Assembly: GCA_003987775.1 (NCBI GenBank)
Contig: RXJD01000061.1
Span: 1-64,000 of the forward strand
Direction of reading: 5' to 3'
Length of the DNA stretch: 64,000 nucleotides
Origin: Mycobacterium sp.
GTDB lineage: Bacteria > Actinomycetota > Actinomycetes > Mycobacteriales > Mycobacteriaceae
The notes under the pieces are model-generated. The model saw only the letters and a list, made by a program, of their open reading frames with translations, did not search any database and was not told where the DNA came from. A program made the translations under genes and the position numbers. Position 1 is the stretch's first letter. Each line of letters opens with the position of its first letter. Of the stretch, positions 1-9,015 are shown one piece after another.

Positions 1-398
1 CCGGGCGCAGCACCCGCACGGTCAACCGGCGGCTGCGCCGCGCGCTGGAGCACCGCGACCGCTGTTGCGCGGTGCCCGGTTGCGGGGCGACCCGGGGTCT
101 GCACGCTCATCACATCCGGCACTGGGAGAACGGCGGCCCCACCGAGCTGTTCAATCTGGTTTTGGTCTGCCCGTATCACCACCGGTTGCATCACCGCGGG
201 GAGATCACGATCTCCGGTGACGCCGAGCATCTGACCGTGACCGACCGTGACGGCGACGTCCTGCGCCCCGGGTCCCTGGCCCGCCCACCCACCAGCGCCC
301 CACCCGATGTCCGGCCCTACCGCGGGCCCAGTGGCGAACGCGCCCAATGGAAGTGGTACACCCCCTTCGAACCCCAACCACCACCCACCGAGAACTAA
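1..398 (+). CDS. HNH endonuclease, 13E12-repeat family, C-terminal part
   Basis: The reading frame is open from the left edge, so the start lies outside the window. The visible 131 residues contain the HNH motif of the mycobacterial 13E12/DUF222 family: a Cys pair (CCAVPGCG), then HAHHIRHWENGG, then NLVLVCPYHHRLHHRG, ending in a Pro-rich tail. The Cys and His residues form the metal-binding beta-beta-alpha nuclease fold. Such genes are multicopy in mycobacteria and are often treated as mobile or repetitive elements. The visible part has no frameshift. The biological role is unknown. Confidence 0.85.
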   Translation, partial: GRSTRTVNRRLRRALEHRDRCCAVPGCGATRGLHAHHIRHWENGGPTELFNLVLVCPYHHRLHHRGEITISGDAEHLTVTDRDGDVLRPGSLARPPTSAPPDVRPYRGPSGERAQWKWYTPFEPQPPPTEN

Positions 399-698
399 AG
401 CCGATCTGTCCGCCACGGGTCGAGGCTGAAACATGTTGCGGCGCGGACATCCTCGTCTAAGGTGCCTGCTGCCGACCTACGGTGTCTGCCGTCAGCGCAA
501 TCCGGATCATCAACGTCGGCAAGCCAGGTCCGATGTTTGCCGAACTGGGGCAGTGCGGAATCCGCCAAAGCCCGCTTGAGTATCGCGCGCCCGAAATCGG
601 ATCAAATCCCAGTAGTGCAGTACCGAGGTTGCCGCCCCGTTGCCGAGCGACGATTCGTTCGTAGGGCGTGAGCAGGGTGCTCGAGCAGAGGGATACGC
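399..698. other. Intergenic stretch without a convincing gene
   Basis: About 300 bases separate the HNH gene from the P450. Short open frames exist on both strands, but none resembles a protein family I recognise and none has a good ribosome-binding site. The stretch must hold the promoter of the P450/acyltransferase pair. I see no strong dyad or clear -10/-35 pair in it. Confidence 0.5.
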
Positions 699-2129
699 AT
701 GATCGATCCGACGGCGGCCACCGCGTGCGAAACACTGAGACCGAGGGGCCCGAACCCGCCGCATTCACATTCGCCCAAACTCCTGCAAGGCATCGAATTC
801 GCGTTCTTTCGCCGACGAGCGATGAAAAATTGGATCGGACGGTACGGCAACGTCTTCGGAATCAACGTTCCGTTCTTCGGCCATACCGTTATCGTTTCGG
901 ACCCGGCCCTGGCGCGGTCGGTGTGCACAGCCGGCACCGAGCAGTTGGTCAACGTCCAGCCGAACCTGAGCAATCTCTTCGGCCCCGGATCGATATTCGC
1001 GCTCGACGGTCACCGACATCACGATCGACGGCGGCTGCTCGCGCCGGCATTTCACGGCACGAGGCTCAAGCACTACGAGCGCCTGATCGAGGACGAGACG
1101 CTGCGGGAAAGCGCGAACTGGCCGGAGAACAAGGAATTCCGGATTCTCGAGCCGATGAACAGGATCACTCTGAACGTCATCCTGCGAATCGCCTTCGGCA
1201 CTCACGGCACTGACGGCCCTGACGGCACTGACGGCCCTGACGGCACTGACGGCCCTGACGGCACTGACGGCCCTGACGGCCCTGACGGCACTGACGGCAC
1301 TGACCGCCCTGAGATGGCGGAACTTCGGCGGATCATTCCGCGCTACATGAGACTCGGCCAACTCATCGCGTTCGTGCCACCCCCGCGCTTCTGGCCCGGA
1401 CGCCAAAGCCCTTGGAGCAGAATGCACCGCAGGACATTCGACCGGATCGTGTTCACGATGATCGACCGGGCCCAGACGGACCCATGCCTGGACGATCGGA
1501 CGGACATCCTGGCCCTATTACTGCGTGCCAGCCGTGACGGCGGCACCGCGATGTCGCGGCGTGACATCTGCGACGAACTGCTGACGTTCATCAGTGCGGG
1601 TCACGAGACAACGGCGTCAGCGCTGGGCTGGATGTTCGAGCGATTGCGCCGGCACCCTGACGTGCTGGCGGATCTGGTCGCGGAGGTCGACGAGGGCGGC
1701 AGCGACCTTCGGCGGGCCGCCATTCTGGAGTTGCTGCGGGTACGCACGGTCCTCGATGTGGCCGGTCGCCGGGTACGCGCGCCGTACTTCGAGCTTGGCG
1801 GGTGGCGGATTCCGCAACACCGCACGGTATTGGTGCGAATTGCCGATCTGCATCAGGACCACGAAATATATTCGTGCCCTGATCAATTCGATCCTTATCG
1901 CTTCTATGGAAGCAAACCGCCGCCATCAGCCTGGCTGGCGTTCGGCGGTGGAGCGCGGCGGTGCCTGGGCGCTGACTTCGCGCTCACCGAGATGGACGTC
2001 GTGCTGCGGACAGTCCTGCGGCATTTCCGGATCCAGACCGACGCCGCCCCCGACGAGAAGTCCCACTTCCGCGGGATCGCCCACACTCCGAAATCGGGCG
2101 CCCGCATTGTCGTGAATCGCAGAAAGTAG
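699..2129 (+). CDS. Cytochrome P450 with in-frame tandem repeat
   Basis: A 476-residue haem-thiolate monooxygenase. The I-helix motif AGHETT is at residues 300-305, a K-helix ELLR (ExxR) follows, and the haem loop FGGGARRCLG has its ligand Cys at residue 422. The N-terminal half (PKLLQ, RYGNVFGINVP, LLAPAF) resembles the mycobacterial CYP135/CYP138 group. The segment between I- and K-helices looks a few residues shorter than usual. Residues 167-205 are a Gly-Thr/Pro-Asp tripeptide repeat from the minisatellite described separately, placed after the E-helix-like ILRIAFG, where the F/G region near the substrate channel would begin. It is followed after 6 nt by an acyltransferase gene, so it probably acts in a small tailoring pathway (inference). 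Base composition looks more AT-rich than its neighbours, which suggests acquisition. Substrate unknown. Confidence 0.88.
   Translation: MIDPTAATACETLRPRGPNPPHSHSPKLLQGIEFAFFRRRAMKNWIGRYGNVFGINVPFFGHTVIVSDPALARSVCTAGTEQLVNVQPNLSNLFGPGSIFALDGHRHHDRRRLLAPAFHGTRLKHYERLIEDETLRESANWPENKEFRILEPMNRITLNVILRIAFGTHGTDGPDGTDGPDGTDGPDGTDGPDGPDGTDGTDRPEMAELRRIIPRYMRLGQLIAFVPPPRFWPGRQSPWSRMHRRTFDRIVFTMIDRAQTDPCLDDRTDILALLLRASRDGGTAMSRRDICDELLTFISAGHETTASALGWMFERLRRHPDVLADLVAEVDEGGSDLRRAAILELLRVRTVLDVAGRRVRAPYFELGGWRIPQHRTVLVRIADLHQDHEIYSCPDQFDPYRFYGSKPPPSAWLAFGGGARRCLGADFALTEMDVVLRTVLRHFRIQTDAAPDEKSHFRGIAHTPKSGARIVVNRRK
1197..1313 (+). repeat. 9-bp minisatellite inside the P450 gene
   Basis: Twelve head-to-tail 9-bp units, GGCACTGAC alternating with GGCCCTGAC, followed by a degenerate thirteenth. 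The first unit has one change (GGCACTCAC). The unit length is a multiple of three, so copy-number change keeps the frame and only alters the length of a Gly-(Thr/Pro)-Asp loop. This is the layout of a coding VNTR. Confidence 0.95.
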
Positions 2130-2135
2130 CCTCTG

Positions 2136-3455
2136 ATGTCAACTCAAGTGATCCGTCCAATTCAGGCACAACGGTTCGATGTTCGCTGCAATGTCGGTGA
2201 CGCCATCGTGGCGAACCTCGCGGCCCACATGATCTTCTTCTTCGAACGGCGTCTGGACACGCGCGCGCTCGCCGACGCGTTCGCGGAAGCGCTCACGAAA
2301 CTGCCGGTCTTCGCCGGACGAATGACCATCGTCCGCGGCAGGATGCACATCCGGTGCAACAGCCAAGGTGTGCCCTTCACCTCTGTGTCGTCGGACCGCA
2401 CGCTTGCTGAGGCGGTCCGTTCGGTGACCCAGGACAACGGGGGATGGCTCATCGACTCCGTAAACGGCGTCACGGCCCGGTGGGGTCTGGGCCCGGTATG
2501 CAAGGTACGTGTCACGCACTTCGCCGACGAGGCGACCGCGATCGGTTTCTCATGGCACCACGTAGTAGGTGACATGCAGACGTTCATGCACTTCATGAAC
2601 GCGTGGAGTGCCGCCGCAGCGGACAAGCCACTTAGTCGACCGTTGATCGTCGAAGACCGCGCCGCCTACCTGGACGAGCATCTGCCCGCCGACGGCGCCC
2701 GGGAGCCCGGGGTGCGTTGTCTCGGATTGGCGGAACTCGCGCGTAGTGCGGTCTACCTGGCCAAGGATGCGCACAAACAGCGCACCCTCACGCTCTACTT
2801 TGGAGAAGACGAAATCGCCCGCATGCGCGACGTCTTCGCTGAAGAGCTGCGATTGTCTGCCAATGACGTTGTCTGCGCGCAGATTTGCGAAGCGCTGATG
2901 ATGGCGGAGCCCGCGATGGATCGTCGCACTCTGGCGATTGTGGTAAACGCGCGGAATCGTTGTGGCCTCGATCCGATGCTGGTCGGCAACATCGTCACGA
3001 CGCTGAACCTGGACCTGCGCAGTGGCGAGCCTGCCGGTTCTCTGGCAAGACGCATTCGCCACAACGTGAACCGGTTCGCCGATGAACACTGCGACATGCG
3101 GATCAACCAGCAATTCCTGGACGATGCCGGCCCATGGCGGGCCGCTCGCTGTGTAACCGCCAACTTCAATCCGGCGCAATGGAATCCGCTTATCTCGAAC
3201 GTGAGTGGCTTCGGTGTTTATCGCATTCGGTTCGAGGACACCTTCCCGTCCTACTGCACGACGGTGATGCAGTTACCGGTAGCGGGCGGCGGTATCTTGA
3301 TGGACGGGGCGGGCGGCCGCGGACTGGTCTTCCAGATGGCATTGCCGCCGAACGAGTTTCAGGCCATGTCGAGTCCGGCGATTCAGGAACACCTGCACCG
3401 GTTCCGGATCGTCGGCGACGACATCCCCCCCGTGCACCGTGCGATTCACGCCTGA
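2136..3455 (+). CDS. BAHD-like acyltransferase (transferase family)
   Basis: A 439-residue protein with the two hallmarks of CoA-dependent BAHD-type acyltransferases. The catalytic HxxxD is present as HHVVGD at residues 141-146, after strand GFSW. A C-terminal structural loop NVSGFGVYRIRF begins near residue 355, where plant and fungal members have DFGWG. The N-terminal segment (DTRALADAFAEALTKLPVFAGRM) matches the family's first conserved block. The length agrees with the usual 430-460 residues. It starts 6 nt after the P450 stop, so the two are co-transcribed; an oxidise-then-acylate sequence on a small molecule is a reasonable inference. An NRPS condensation-like or PapA-type acyltransferase is the alternative, since both share HxxxD, but the order of blocks fits BAHD better. 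The acyl donor and acceptor cannot be told from sequence. Confidence 0.72.
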   Translation: MSTQVIRPIQAQRFDVRCNVGDAIVANLAAHMIFFFERRLDTRALADAFAEALTKLPVFAGRMTIVRGRMHIRCNSQGVPFTSVSSDRTLAEAVRSVTQDNGGWLIDSVNGVTARWGLGPVCKVRVTHFADEATAIGFSWHHVVGDMQTFMHFMNAWSAAAADKPLSRPLIVEDRAAYLDEHLPADGAREPGVRCLGLAELARSAVYLAKDAHKQRTLTLYFGEDEIARMRDVFAEELRLSANDVVCAQICEALMMAEPAMDRRTLAIVVNARNRCGLDPMLVGNIVTTLNLDLRSGEPAGSLARRIRHNVNRFADEHCDMRINQQFLDDAGPWRAARCVTANFNPAQWNPLISNVSGFGVYRIRFEDTFPSYCTTVMQLPVAGGGILMDGAGGRGLVFQMALPPNEFQAMSSPAIQEHLHRFRIVGDDIPPVHRAIHA

Positions 3456-3469
3456 GGCGGCGGCCCGCA

Positions 3470-6031
3470 TCAACTGCTGCGCAACACCTCGACAGTCTCG
3501 AGTCGGCGCGAATAGATCACGGGGTACGCCGCGGCGGACAGCATCAGCACCGCAACCGCAGCCACCCCCGTCCGTAGCGGCGTCTGCAGCACACCCCACT
3601 CGATTCTGATGCCGTAGTACACCGGTGAACCCAGCGACCACAGGTACGTGAGACCCACACCGCCGAGCACAGCGACGACAGCGACCAGCAAGCCGAGCAG
3701 GCCGGCGTTGGCGAGGATGACGGCCTGCTCCTGCCCGGTGGTCGCCCCGATCGCGCGCAGCGCGGCTCGTTCGCGTTTGCGTTGCACCAGTCCCAACACG
3801 AACACATTCAGTACGCTCAGGCCGGCGGCGGCCATCACCACGTACCCCCCGATCGTGAACGGCTCCAGGAAGCGGGTGATTCCGTTGGTGGCCACCGCAC
3901 GCCAGCGCTCGTTGTCGTACACCCACAGGCCGGCGCCGAGGGTGACGAAGTCGCCGCGGTGAGAAGTGGCCTCGGCCGCCGAGGAATATGCCACCGCGAT
4001 CTGATCGCGCACGGCGGCCCAATCGGCACGCGCCAGGTTTTCGGACACCAGCGCGATGTCACCCAAGGCCGCGTCATTGACCATCCGTGGCCGGAATGTT
4101 CCGGCCACCAGGTAATGCTTCGGGCCTTTCACGGTAGGCAACTCGACGATGTCGCCCGCGGCAACGCCGAGCCGGCTGGCGGCGATCTCGCTCAGCCCGA
4201 CCTCCCCTGCCCGCAGCCCCTCCCAGAATGCGTCGCGCTCATCGGTCGGCTCGTACTGTGCCTGGCTGTACCAATCGCCCGGCGTGACCCCGACGACCAA
4301 GCGCGACAACGTTCCCGACGCGATCGTTGATCGCCAGCGCGTCGAGACGCTCCGACCGTCGGCGGCGCCGGTCACCAGCTCGAATGTGTCGTCCGAGAGC
4401 TGCCCATCCCGCTGATCCAGCACAGATTGGGCAGAAACCAACAGAGCCGAAGGCAGTCGGTCAGCCTTCTCCGCGGCGATCTGGTCGGTGCCGAGCAATT
4501 GCATGGCGTGTGACCCGATTGCCAAGCTGGTGCCCTCCGCCAGTAGTGCCGCGGAGCAGGCGAAAAGCAGCGTGTAGCGACGAAAGTCCGCGCCCAGCAG
4601 GCGGCCGATCGCAGGACGCGCGACTGTGAGTGCGTCGATCAAGAGTCCGGCGGCCCGCGGGGCAACCCACACCGTCACCAACACCAGTCCGCACAGCCCT
4701 ACGGTCATCCCGTTGATGCCGACGTTCAGTGGCAGCGAGCCGCGTTCGAAAACTTTCAGCACAACGACGGCACTGGTCATCAGAAGCGCCCCGACAACCA
4801 GCGGCCAGAGCGGGATGGTCCGCGCCCGCTGTATGCCGCCGACGGTCGTCATCGATGCCAGGGGTCCTTCGCGAAGCAGCTTGGTCGCGGGCGCGGCCAT
4901 CGCGAGCATTCCGCAGACGACCCCCGCCGCCGCGCCGATGGCGATCAAGTTCGGCGTGAAGTGCGCCGTGATGGTGCCACCGGAGCCCGCCAGCATCGAT
5001 CGTCCGAAAGTTTCCACCAGGTACGTCCCAAGCAGGAAACCGCTTGGCACGCCACATAATCCGCCCAGCAGTCCCACCACGGCGCCTTCACAGAGCATGC
5101 CGCCGAACAAGCCGGCCGGTTTCGCGCCGATAGCGCCGATGGTGCCCATCACCGCACGCCGGTCCTCCACCGCCAGCAGGATGGTGTTCACGGCGATCAG
5201 GACCCCGATGATGATGCCGGCCAGCACGGTGAGGTTGAAGCTCTGTTTGCCGTTCTCGAACACCGCCGGTAGCTGCGGTCGCGGCGGCCCGGCCGTCGCG
5301 ACGCCGGCTATGGCGCGGTCCACGTCGGCGGTGACCTCGCTGCCGTGTCTGGGTACGACGAACGCGGCCGTGACGTACCCGGGTGCTCCGACCAGACGAG
5401 CCGCAATGTCCGTGGAAGGAGCCAACAGCACGTAGCCGTCGTTGATGTCCTTGACGCGGTCGAACTCCGGAAACGTCCAACCCAGGTGGGCGGCACCGGG
5501 GGGCAGTCCGGGGATGTGCAGCTCGTCACCCGGTTTCAGGCCGTGACGCTGCGCGATCACCGCCGGAACCTGTAGCGGCACACCAGGTCCCGCGGCAGGT
5601 TCGGCATCGTGGGCGCGTCGCTCACAATCGAACGAGCCGACCAGCAGCTCGATCTGGCACGAGCCGCCGAGTACGAAGAAGCCGTGGGCACCGCCGGCTG
5701 CATCCACGGGGGTCAGACCGGCGACGACCGGGATCACCGCGGCCGCTCCTGGCACGTCGGCGCGCAACCGGTTGACCGTCTCGACCGGCAGCCGGCCACT
5801 TACCTTCGGCGCAACCTCGATCACTCCGTTGTCCGCTGCGTGGGCGAGCGACGGGCCGAACGAGTCGAACGGGCGGACGAGTTCGGCTTTGAGTACCAGA
5901 ACTCCGAGCACCACTGTCACGCCGAGCGCGACGCCGATCACGCTGAGCAGGGTGCGGCGCCAGTCGGCGATCAGGGCTGCGAGGTGGATACGCCGGAAGG
6001 ACACCCATCCGGCACGCAGCCCTCGCATCAT
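3470..6031 (-). CDS. ABC transporter permease, FtsX/MacB type
   Basis: An 853-residue integral membrane protein with an N-terminal transmembrane helix (TLLSVIGVALGVTVVLGVLV), a large extracytoplasmic domain of about 220 residues, and then two FtsX-like permease blocks of three to four helices each. The second block ends near the C-terminus (ALRAIGATTGQ, then VVAVLGGVGLTYLW). Such duplicated-FtsX permeases export lipids, lipoproteins or peptides, or act as mechanotransmitters, and are powered by a LolD/MacB-type ATPase. Its start codon overlaps the stop of the upstream ATPase gene by 4 nt, so the pair is translationally coupled. It converges on the acyltransferase gene with only 14 nt between the stop codons. 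Substrate unknown. Confidence 0.88.
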   Translation of the reverse strand: MMRGLRAGWVSFRRIHLAALIADWRRTLLSVIGVALGVTVVLGVLVLKAELVRPFDSFGPSLAHAADNGVIEVAPKVSGRLPVETVNRLRADVPGAAAVIPVVAGLTPVDAAGGAHGFFVLGGSCQIELLVGSFDCERRAHDAEPAAGPGVPLQVPAVIAQRHGLKPGDELHIPGLPPGAAHLGWTFPEFDRVKDINDGYVLLAPSTDIAARLVGAPGYVTAAFVVPRHGSEVTADVDRAIAGVATAGPPRPQLPAVFENGKQSFNLTVLAGIIIGVLIAVNTILLAVEDRRAVMGTIGAIGAKPAGLFGGMLCEGAVVGLLGGLCGVPSGFLLGTYLVETFGRSMLAGSGGTITAHFTPNLIAIGAAAGVVCGMLAMAAPATKLLREGPLASMTTVGGIQRARTIPLWPLVVGALLMTSAVVVLKVFERGSLPLNVGINGMTVGLCGLVLVTVWVAPRAAGLLIDALTVARPAIGRLLGADFRRYTLLFACSAALLAEGTSLAIGSHAMQLLGTDQIAAEKADRLPSALLVSAQSVLDQRDGQLSDDTFELVTGAADGRSVSTRWRSTIASGTLSRLVVGVTPGDWYSQAQYEPTDERDAFWEGLRAGEVGLSEIAASRLGVAAGDIVELPTVKGPKHYLVAGTFRPRMVNDAALGDIALVSENLARADWAAVRDQIAVAYSSAAEATSHRGDFVTLGAGLWVYDNERWRAVATNGITRFLEPFTIGGYVVMAAAGLSVLNVFVLGLVQRKRERAALRAIGATTGQEQAVILANAGLLGLLVAVVAVLGGVGLTYLWSLGSPVYYGIRIEWGVLQTPLRTGVAAVAVLMLSAAAYPVIYSRRLETVEVLRSS

Positions 6032-6777
6032 CGCTCCCCGGCGGGCGCGCCGGCTGCACGGGAACGCCCGTCGACGAGGTGCAGTTGCCGCGAGCCGTAG
6101 CTCGCCGCCGCCTGGTCATGCGTGACCATCACGACCGCCGCGCCGTCTTCGTCAGCCAGCGAGCGCAGCAGATCCAGCACCTCATTGGAGGACTGGCTGT
6201 CCAGATTGCCGGTCGGTTCGTCGGCAAGAACGATGGCGGGCCGGGCCGCCAGTGCGCGGGCCACGGCCACCCTCTGCATCTGACCGCCGGACAACTCGCC
6301 CGGCCGGTGCCGCGTGCGGTCGCCGAGGCCGACCCGCGCCAGCAGCTGCTGTGCGCGTGCGTCGGCCGATCGGGCCGGTACACCGTCCAGAACCAGTGGC
6401 AACGAGACATTCTCGGTTGCGGTCAACATTGGCACCAGGTTGAAGAACTGGAACACGAAACCGAGGTTGCGCCGCCGGAACGCGGCGCGCGCGCCGGCAC
6501 TCATTGACCAGACGTCTCGGCCGGCCACCGCGACCGTCCCGCCGTCTGGTGCGTCCAACCCGCCGGCGATGTGCAGCAGGGTCGATTTGCCTGCCCCCGA
6601 CGGCCCGGTCACCACCACGAATTCGCTCCCGCGCAGCGTGAAGTCGAAGTCGACGAGCACCTGCACCTGCTCATCGCCCCGCGAGTAGGTCTTGTGGACG
6701 CTTGTGAGCTGCAGTACCGGCTCCGTGGCGGCACCGCTGTGATCACTGCGCTGGTCGCGGATCGCATCAGAGATCAT
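6028..6777 (-). CDS. ABC transporter ATP-binding protein, LolD/MacB type
   Basis: A 249-residue cytoplasmic ATPase with Walker [11 protein letters not shown]-loop FQFFNLVP, signature [15 protein letters not shown], Walker [13 protein letters not shown] and H-loop VMVTHD. The PTGNLD ending is typical of the MacB/LolD/FtsE branch that pairs with FtsX-type permeases, and the partner permease follows with a 4-nt overlap. A perfect 14-bp palindrome lies about 70 bp before the start codon and may be its operator. Confidence 0.93.
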   Translation of the reverse strand: MISDAIRDQRSDHSGAATEPVLQLTSVHKTYSRGDEQVQVLVDFDFTLRGSEFVVVTGPSGAGKSTLLHIAGGLDAPDGGTVAVAGRDVWSMSAGARAAFRRRNLGFVFQFFNLVPMLTATENVSLPLVLDGVPARSADARAQQLLARVGLGDRTRHRPGELSGGQMQRVAVARALAARPAIVLADEPTGNLDSQSSNEVLDLLRSLADEDGAAVVMVTHDQAAASYGSRQLHLVDGRSRAAGAPAGER

Positions 6778-6844
6778 CTGAATCAGGCCTTCCCGTTCGG
6801 GATGTGACCGCCTGATCGTCGTCCCGGTCAGTTACGACCGTCTG

Positions 6845-6858
6845 AGTAGTGCACTACT
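6845..6858. promoter_or_regulatory. Perfect 14-bp palindrome before the ABC exporter
   Basis: AGTAGTGCACTACT equals its own reverse complement. It lies 67 bp upstream of the ATPase start codon and 27 bp beyond the stop of the PE_PGRS gene. A second dyad, CGGTC-N6-GACCG (6825-6840), sits between it and the gene. Position and symmetry suggest an operator for a dimeric repressor. No regulator gene is adjacent. Confidence 0.5.
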
Positions 6859-6885
6859 GCAATCGCGCCGGTTTCTTCGGCTGCT

Positions 6886-8895
6886 CTACCCGCCAAGGAA
6901 GGGGTTGAGCACCGGCGGAATGATCTGGTTTCCGGTCACTCCGGTGAACCGGCACCAGATCTGCGCGGGAATGTTCAGCGCCTGATAGACGCCCGCACCG
7001 ATCCAGGAGACGGGGACCTTCAACAGTTCGGGCACCGCGTCGACGATGTTCTGGATGGGCCCGTAGACCAGATAGGGGATCGTGGCCGCAACCGTGCGCG
7101 AGTCCAATACGTAGTTCGTCACGGGGTCGGGGTAACCCTGCGCGGCGAATGTGGCATTGAGGACGCTGAAGAGGTTGTTGCCGGGATCGACGTAGGTGTT
7201 GTCGAAGACCCCCGATGTCAGCGGTGCCCCCTGCATGTACGACGGCGGCGCCATATTGAACTGCTGCAGGATCGTCGGCGTCGTGCTGACGGTCTGCCAG
7301 GAATTGTTGATCCACCCGTCACGCAGATCGTTGCCGGCCTGGTCGAAGATCAGGAATGTCGCTGTCTCACGCGGGGATTGGAAGCCGTGACCGCGGCCGA
7401 ACTGGTCCGGTCCTATCTCGCCGTGATCGGTGACCACCAGCGTGGACCATTGCTCGCCGTAGTCCTGCTCCCATTGCGCGACCGCACCCAACAGGCCACC
7501 GCCGCCGATGGACTGCTTACCCAGGTTGTAGTCCAGGTTCCGGAGGGCCGCCGCGTACTGCGGTGAGTCGCCGCCGTACTGATGCGCGTTGTTGTCTACA
7601 CCGGCGAAGGACGCGAAGATCAGATTGCCCTTGCTCGGGTCGGCGGCCAGGATCGCGGCCTGGGCCTTCTGGCCGACCAGGTTCTGCGTCGCTATCCAGT
7701 CCGTGTCGCCGGGGATCTGCGGAACGAACTCGATGTGGTCGGCGGGGAACGCACCGGCACCGGCGATTCGGGTGTTGATGCCGCTCGTGGTGCCCTCGCC
7801 GTTGGCGATCACCGTGGTGTTGACCAGGTCGCCCCAGGTGGCCTCGAGTTGGTTGTACACGGTCGGCCAGGTGTCGTACGTCCACGGTGTGAAGACGTTG
7901 TTGCTCACGCCGGCTGTCTCCATCCAGACGCCGGTCTGGATGGTCGTCCACGACGGGTTGGAGATGGTGGTGTGCCCGACGATCGTGGACGCGGAGGTGA
8001 CGCTCTGTTGCATGAACGCGTGGAAGTTCGGGGTGCCGGCCGGGTCGGCCAGGATGGCGGCCAGATTCGTGCCGTCGGTGCCGATCAGCAGGAAATTCGT
8101 GTCGGGCGCCGTCGTGAGCAGAGCGAGCGCTTGTTGCTGCGACACCTGCAGAACAGCCGGATGATCTCCGACGCTGCCGGCGGCTCCGGGCGCGCCGAAG
8201 AAGGACAGCGCCCGCCCACCCAGCCCACCGCTTCCGGCGGCGATGGGCCCCAGGCCAAGTCCTCCGACACCGCCGGCGCCGCCGTTGCCCAGCAACCAAC
8301 CGCCGGTACCGCCGGTGCCGCCGGCACCCCCGCCGATACCGCCCTCGCCGCCCACGCCCCCGTTGCCGATCAACCCGGCACTGCCGCCGCTACCGCCCCG
8401 CTGGCCCACCGCACCCGATCCACCCGCGCCGCCGTTGCCCCACAGAATCCCGCCGGGCGCACCGGCTTGCCCGGTGCCCGGCAAGCCGTCAGCTCCGTCC
8501 CCGATCAACGGGCGGCCCAACAGGAAGTTCGTCGGCGCGTTGACCGCAGCCAGGACGTCGTCGATCACCGACGGGCCGGCCGCCTCCGCGGTCGCGACGC
8601 GCAATGACGCCGTGATCGCAGCCTCGGTCGTGGCGTAGGAGGTCTGGGCGGCGCTCAACAACTGCGCGAACCGGGTCTGTGCCTGTGCCACCTGGCCGCT
8701 GACCGACAGATATGCCGACCCGTAGTCGGCGAACCATTTTGCGATGGCCGCCGATACCTCGTCCTCGGCGGCGGCCAACAACTCCGTGGTCGGCACCGCC
8801 GCAGCGGAGTTGGCCCGGGTGACGGCAGCTTCGATGCCCGACACGTCGGCGACCGCCGTCGCGATCTCCTCAACCTCTGCGATGACAAAAGACAT
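6886..8895 (-). CDS. PE_PGRS protein with C-terminal phosphodiesterase-like domain
   Basis: 669 residues. The start at 8895 is chosen because MSFVIAEVEEIATAV is the canonical PE N-terminus and GGAGAGAAG lies just upstream; a longer frame adds 17 non-PE residues. The PE domain (1-95) is followed by a linker, a short Gly-rich PGRS segment of about 100 residues (GGAGGSGAVG-like) and then a domain of about 430 residues of the alkaline-phosphatase/nucleotide-pyrophosphatase superfamily. The latter shows LLIGTDGTN (first metal Asp and nucleophile region), FAGVDNNAHQYG (Asp and His ligands), VVTDHGE (Asp-His pair) and RGHGF (last His). PE domains target ESX-5 export, so a surface or secreted hydrolase is expected. 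The PGRS part is unusually small. Confidence 0.9.
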   Translation of the reverse strand: MSFVIAEVEEIATAVADVSGIEAAVTRANSAAAVPTTELLAAAEDEVSAAIAKWFADYGSAYLSVSGQVAQAQTRFAQLLSAAQTSYATTEAAITASLRVATAEAAGPSVIDDVLAAVNAPTNFLLGRPLIGDGADGLPGTGQAGAPGGILWGNGGAGGSGAVGQRGGSGGSAGLIGNGGVGGEGGIGGGAGGTGGTGGWLLGNGGAGGVGGLGLGPIAAGSGGLGGRALSFFGAPGAAGSVGDHPAVLQVSQQQALALLTTAPDTNFLLIGTDGTNLAAILADPAGTPNFHAFMQQSVTSASTIVGHTTISNPSWTTIQTGVWMETAGVSNNVFTPWTYDTWPTVYNQLEATWGDLVNTTVIANGEGTTSGINTRIAGAGAFPADHIEFVPQIPGDTDWIATQNLVGQKAQAAILAADPSKGNLIFASFAGVDNNAHQYGGDSPQYAAALRNLDYNLGKQSIGGGGLLGAVAQWEQDYGEQWSTLVVTDHGEIGPDQFGRGHGFQSPRETATFLIFDQAGNDLRDGWINNSWQTVSTTPTILQQFNMAPPSYMQGAPLTSGVFDNTYVDPGNNLFSVLNATFAAQGYPDPVTNYVLDSRTVAATIPYLVYGPIQNIVDAVPELLKVPVSWIGAGVYQALNIPAQIWCRFTGVTGNQIIPPVLNPFLGG

Positions 8896-9015
8896 GCGAC
8901 TTCTCTCCGCTCGGTGAGTGATCAGAGTCGGTGGCGACACGAGCATCTTGCCACAGCATCACCGCCGATCCAGGGCCGAATTTCGCACTCTCGCTGGCTC
9001 TCTGAGCCTTCGCGA

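Noticed and set aside
457..768. Minus-strand frame of 103 codons before the P450
   Set aside because: No ribosome-binding site or family match, and it overlaps the P450 start region antisense.
1197..1313. Short alternating repeats as a CRISPR array
   Set aside because: Units are contiguous without spacers and stay in frame inside a P450 gene.
7582..8607. 341-codon plus-strand frame opposite the PE_PGRS gene
   Set aside because: Antisense to the Gly-rich repeat region; its composition is explained entirely by the PGRS codons.
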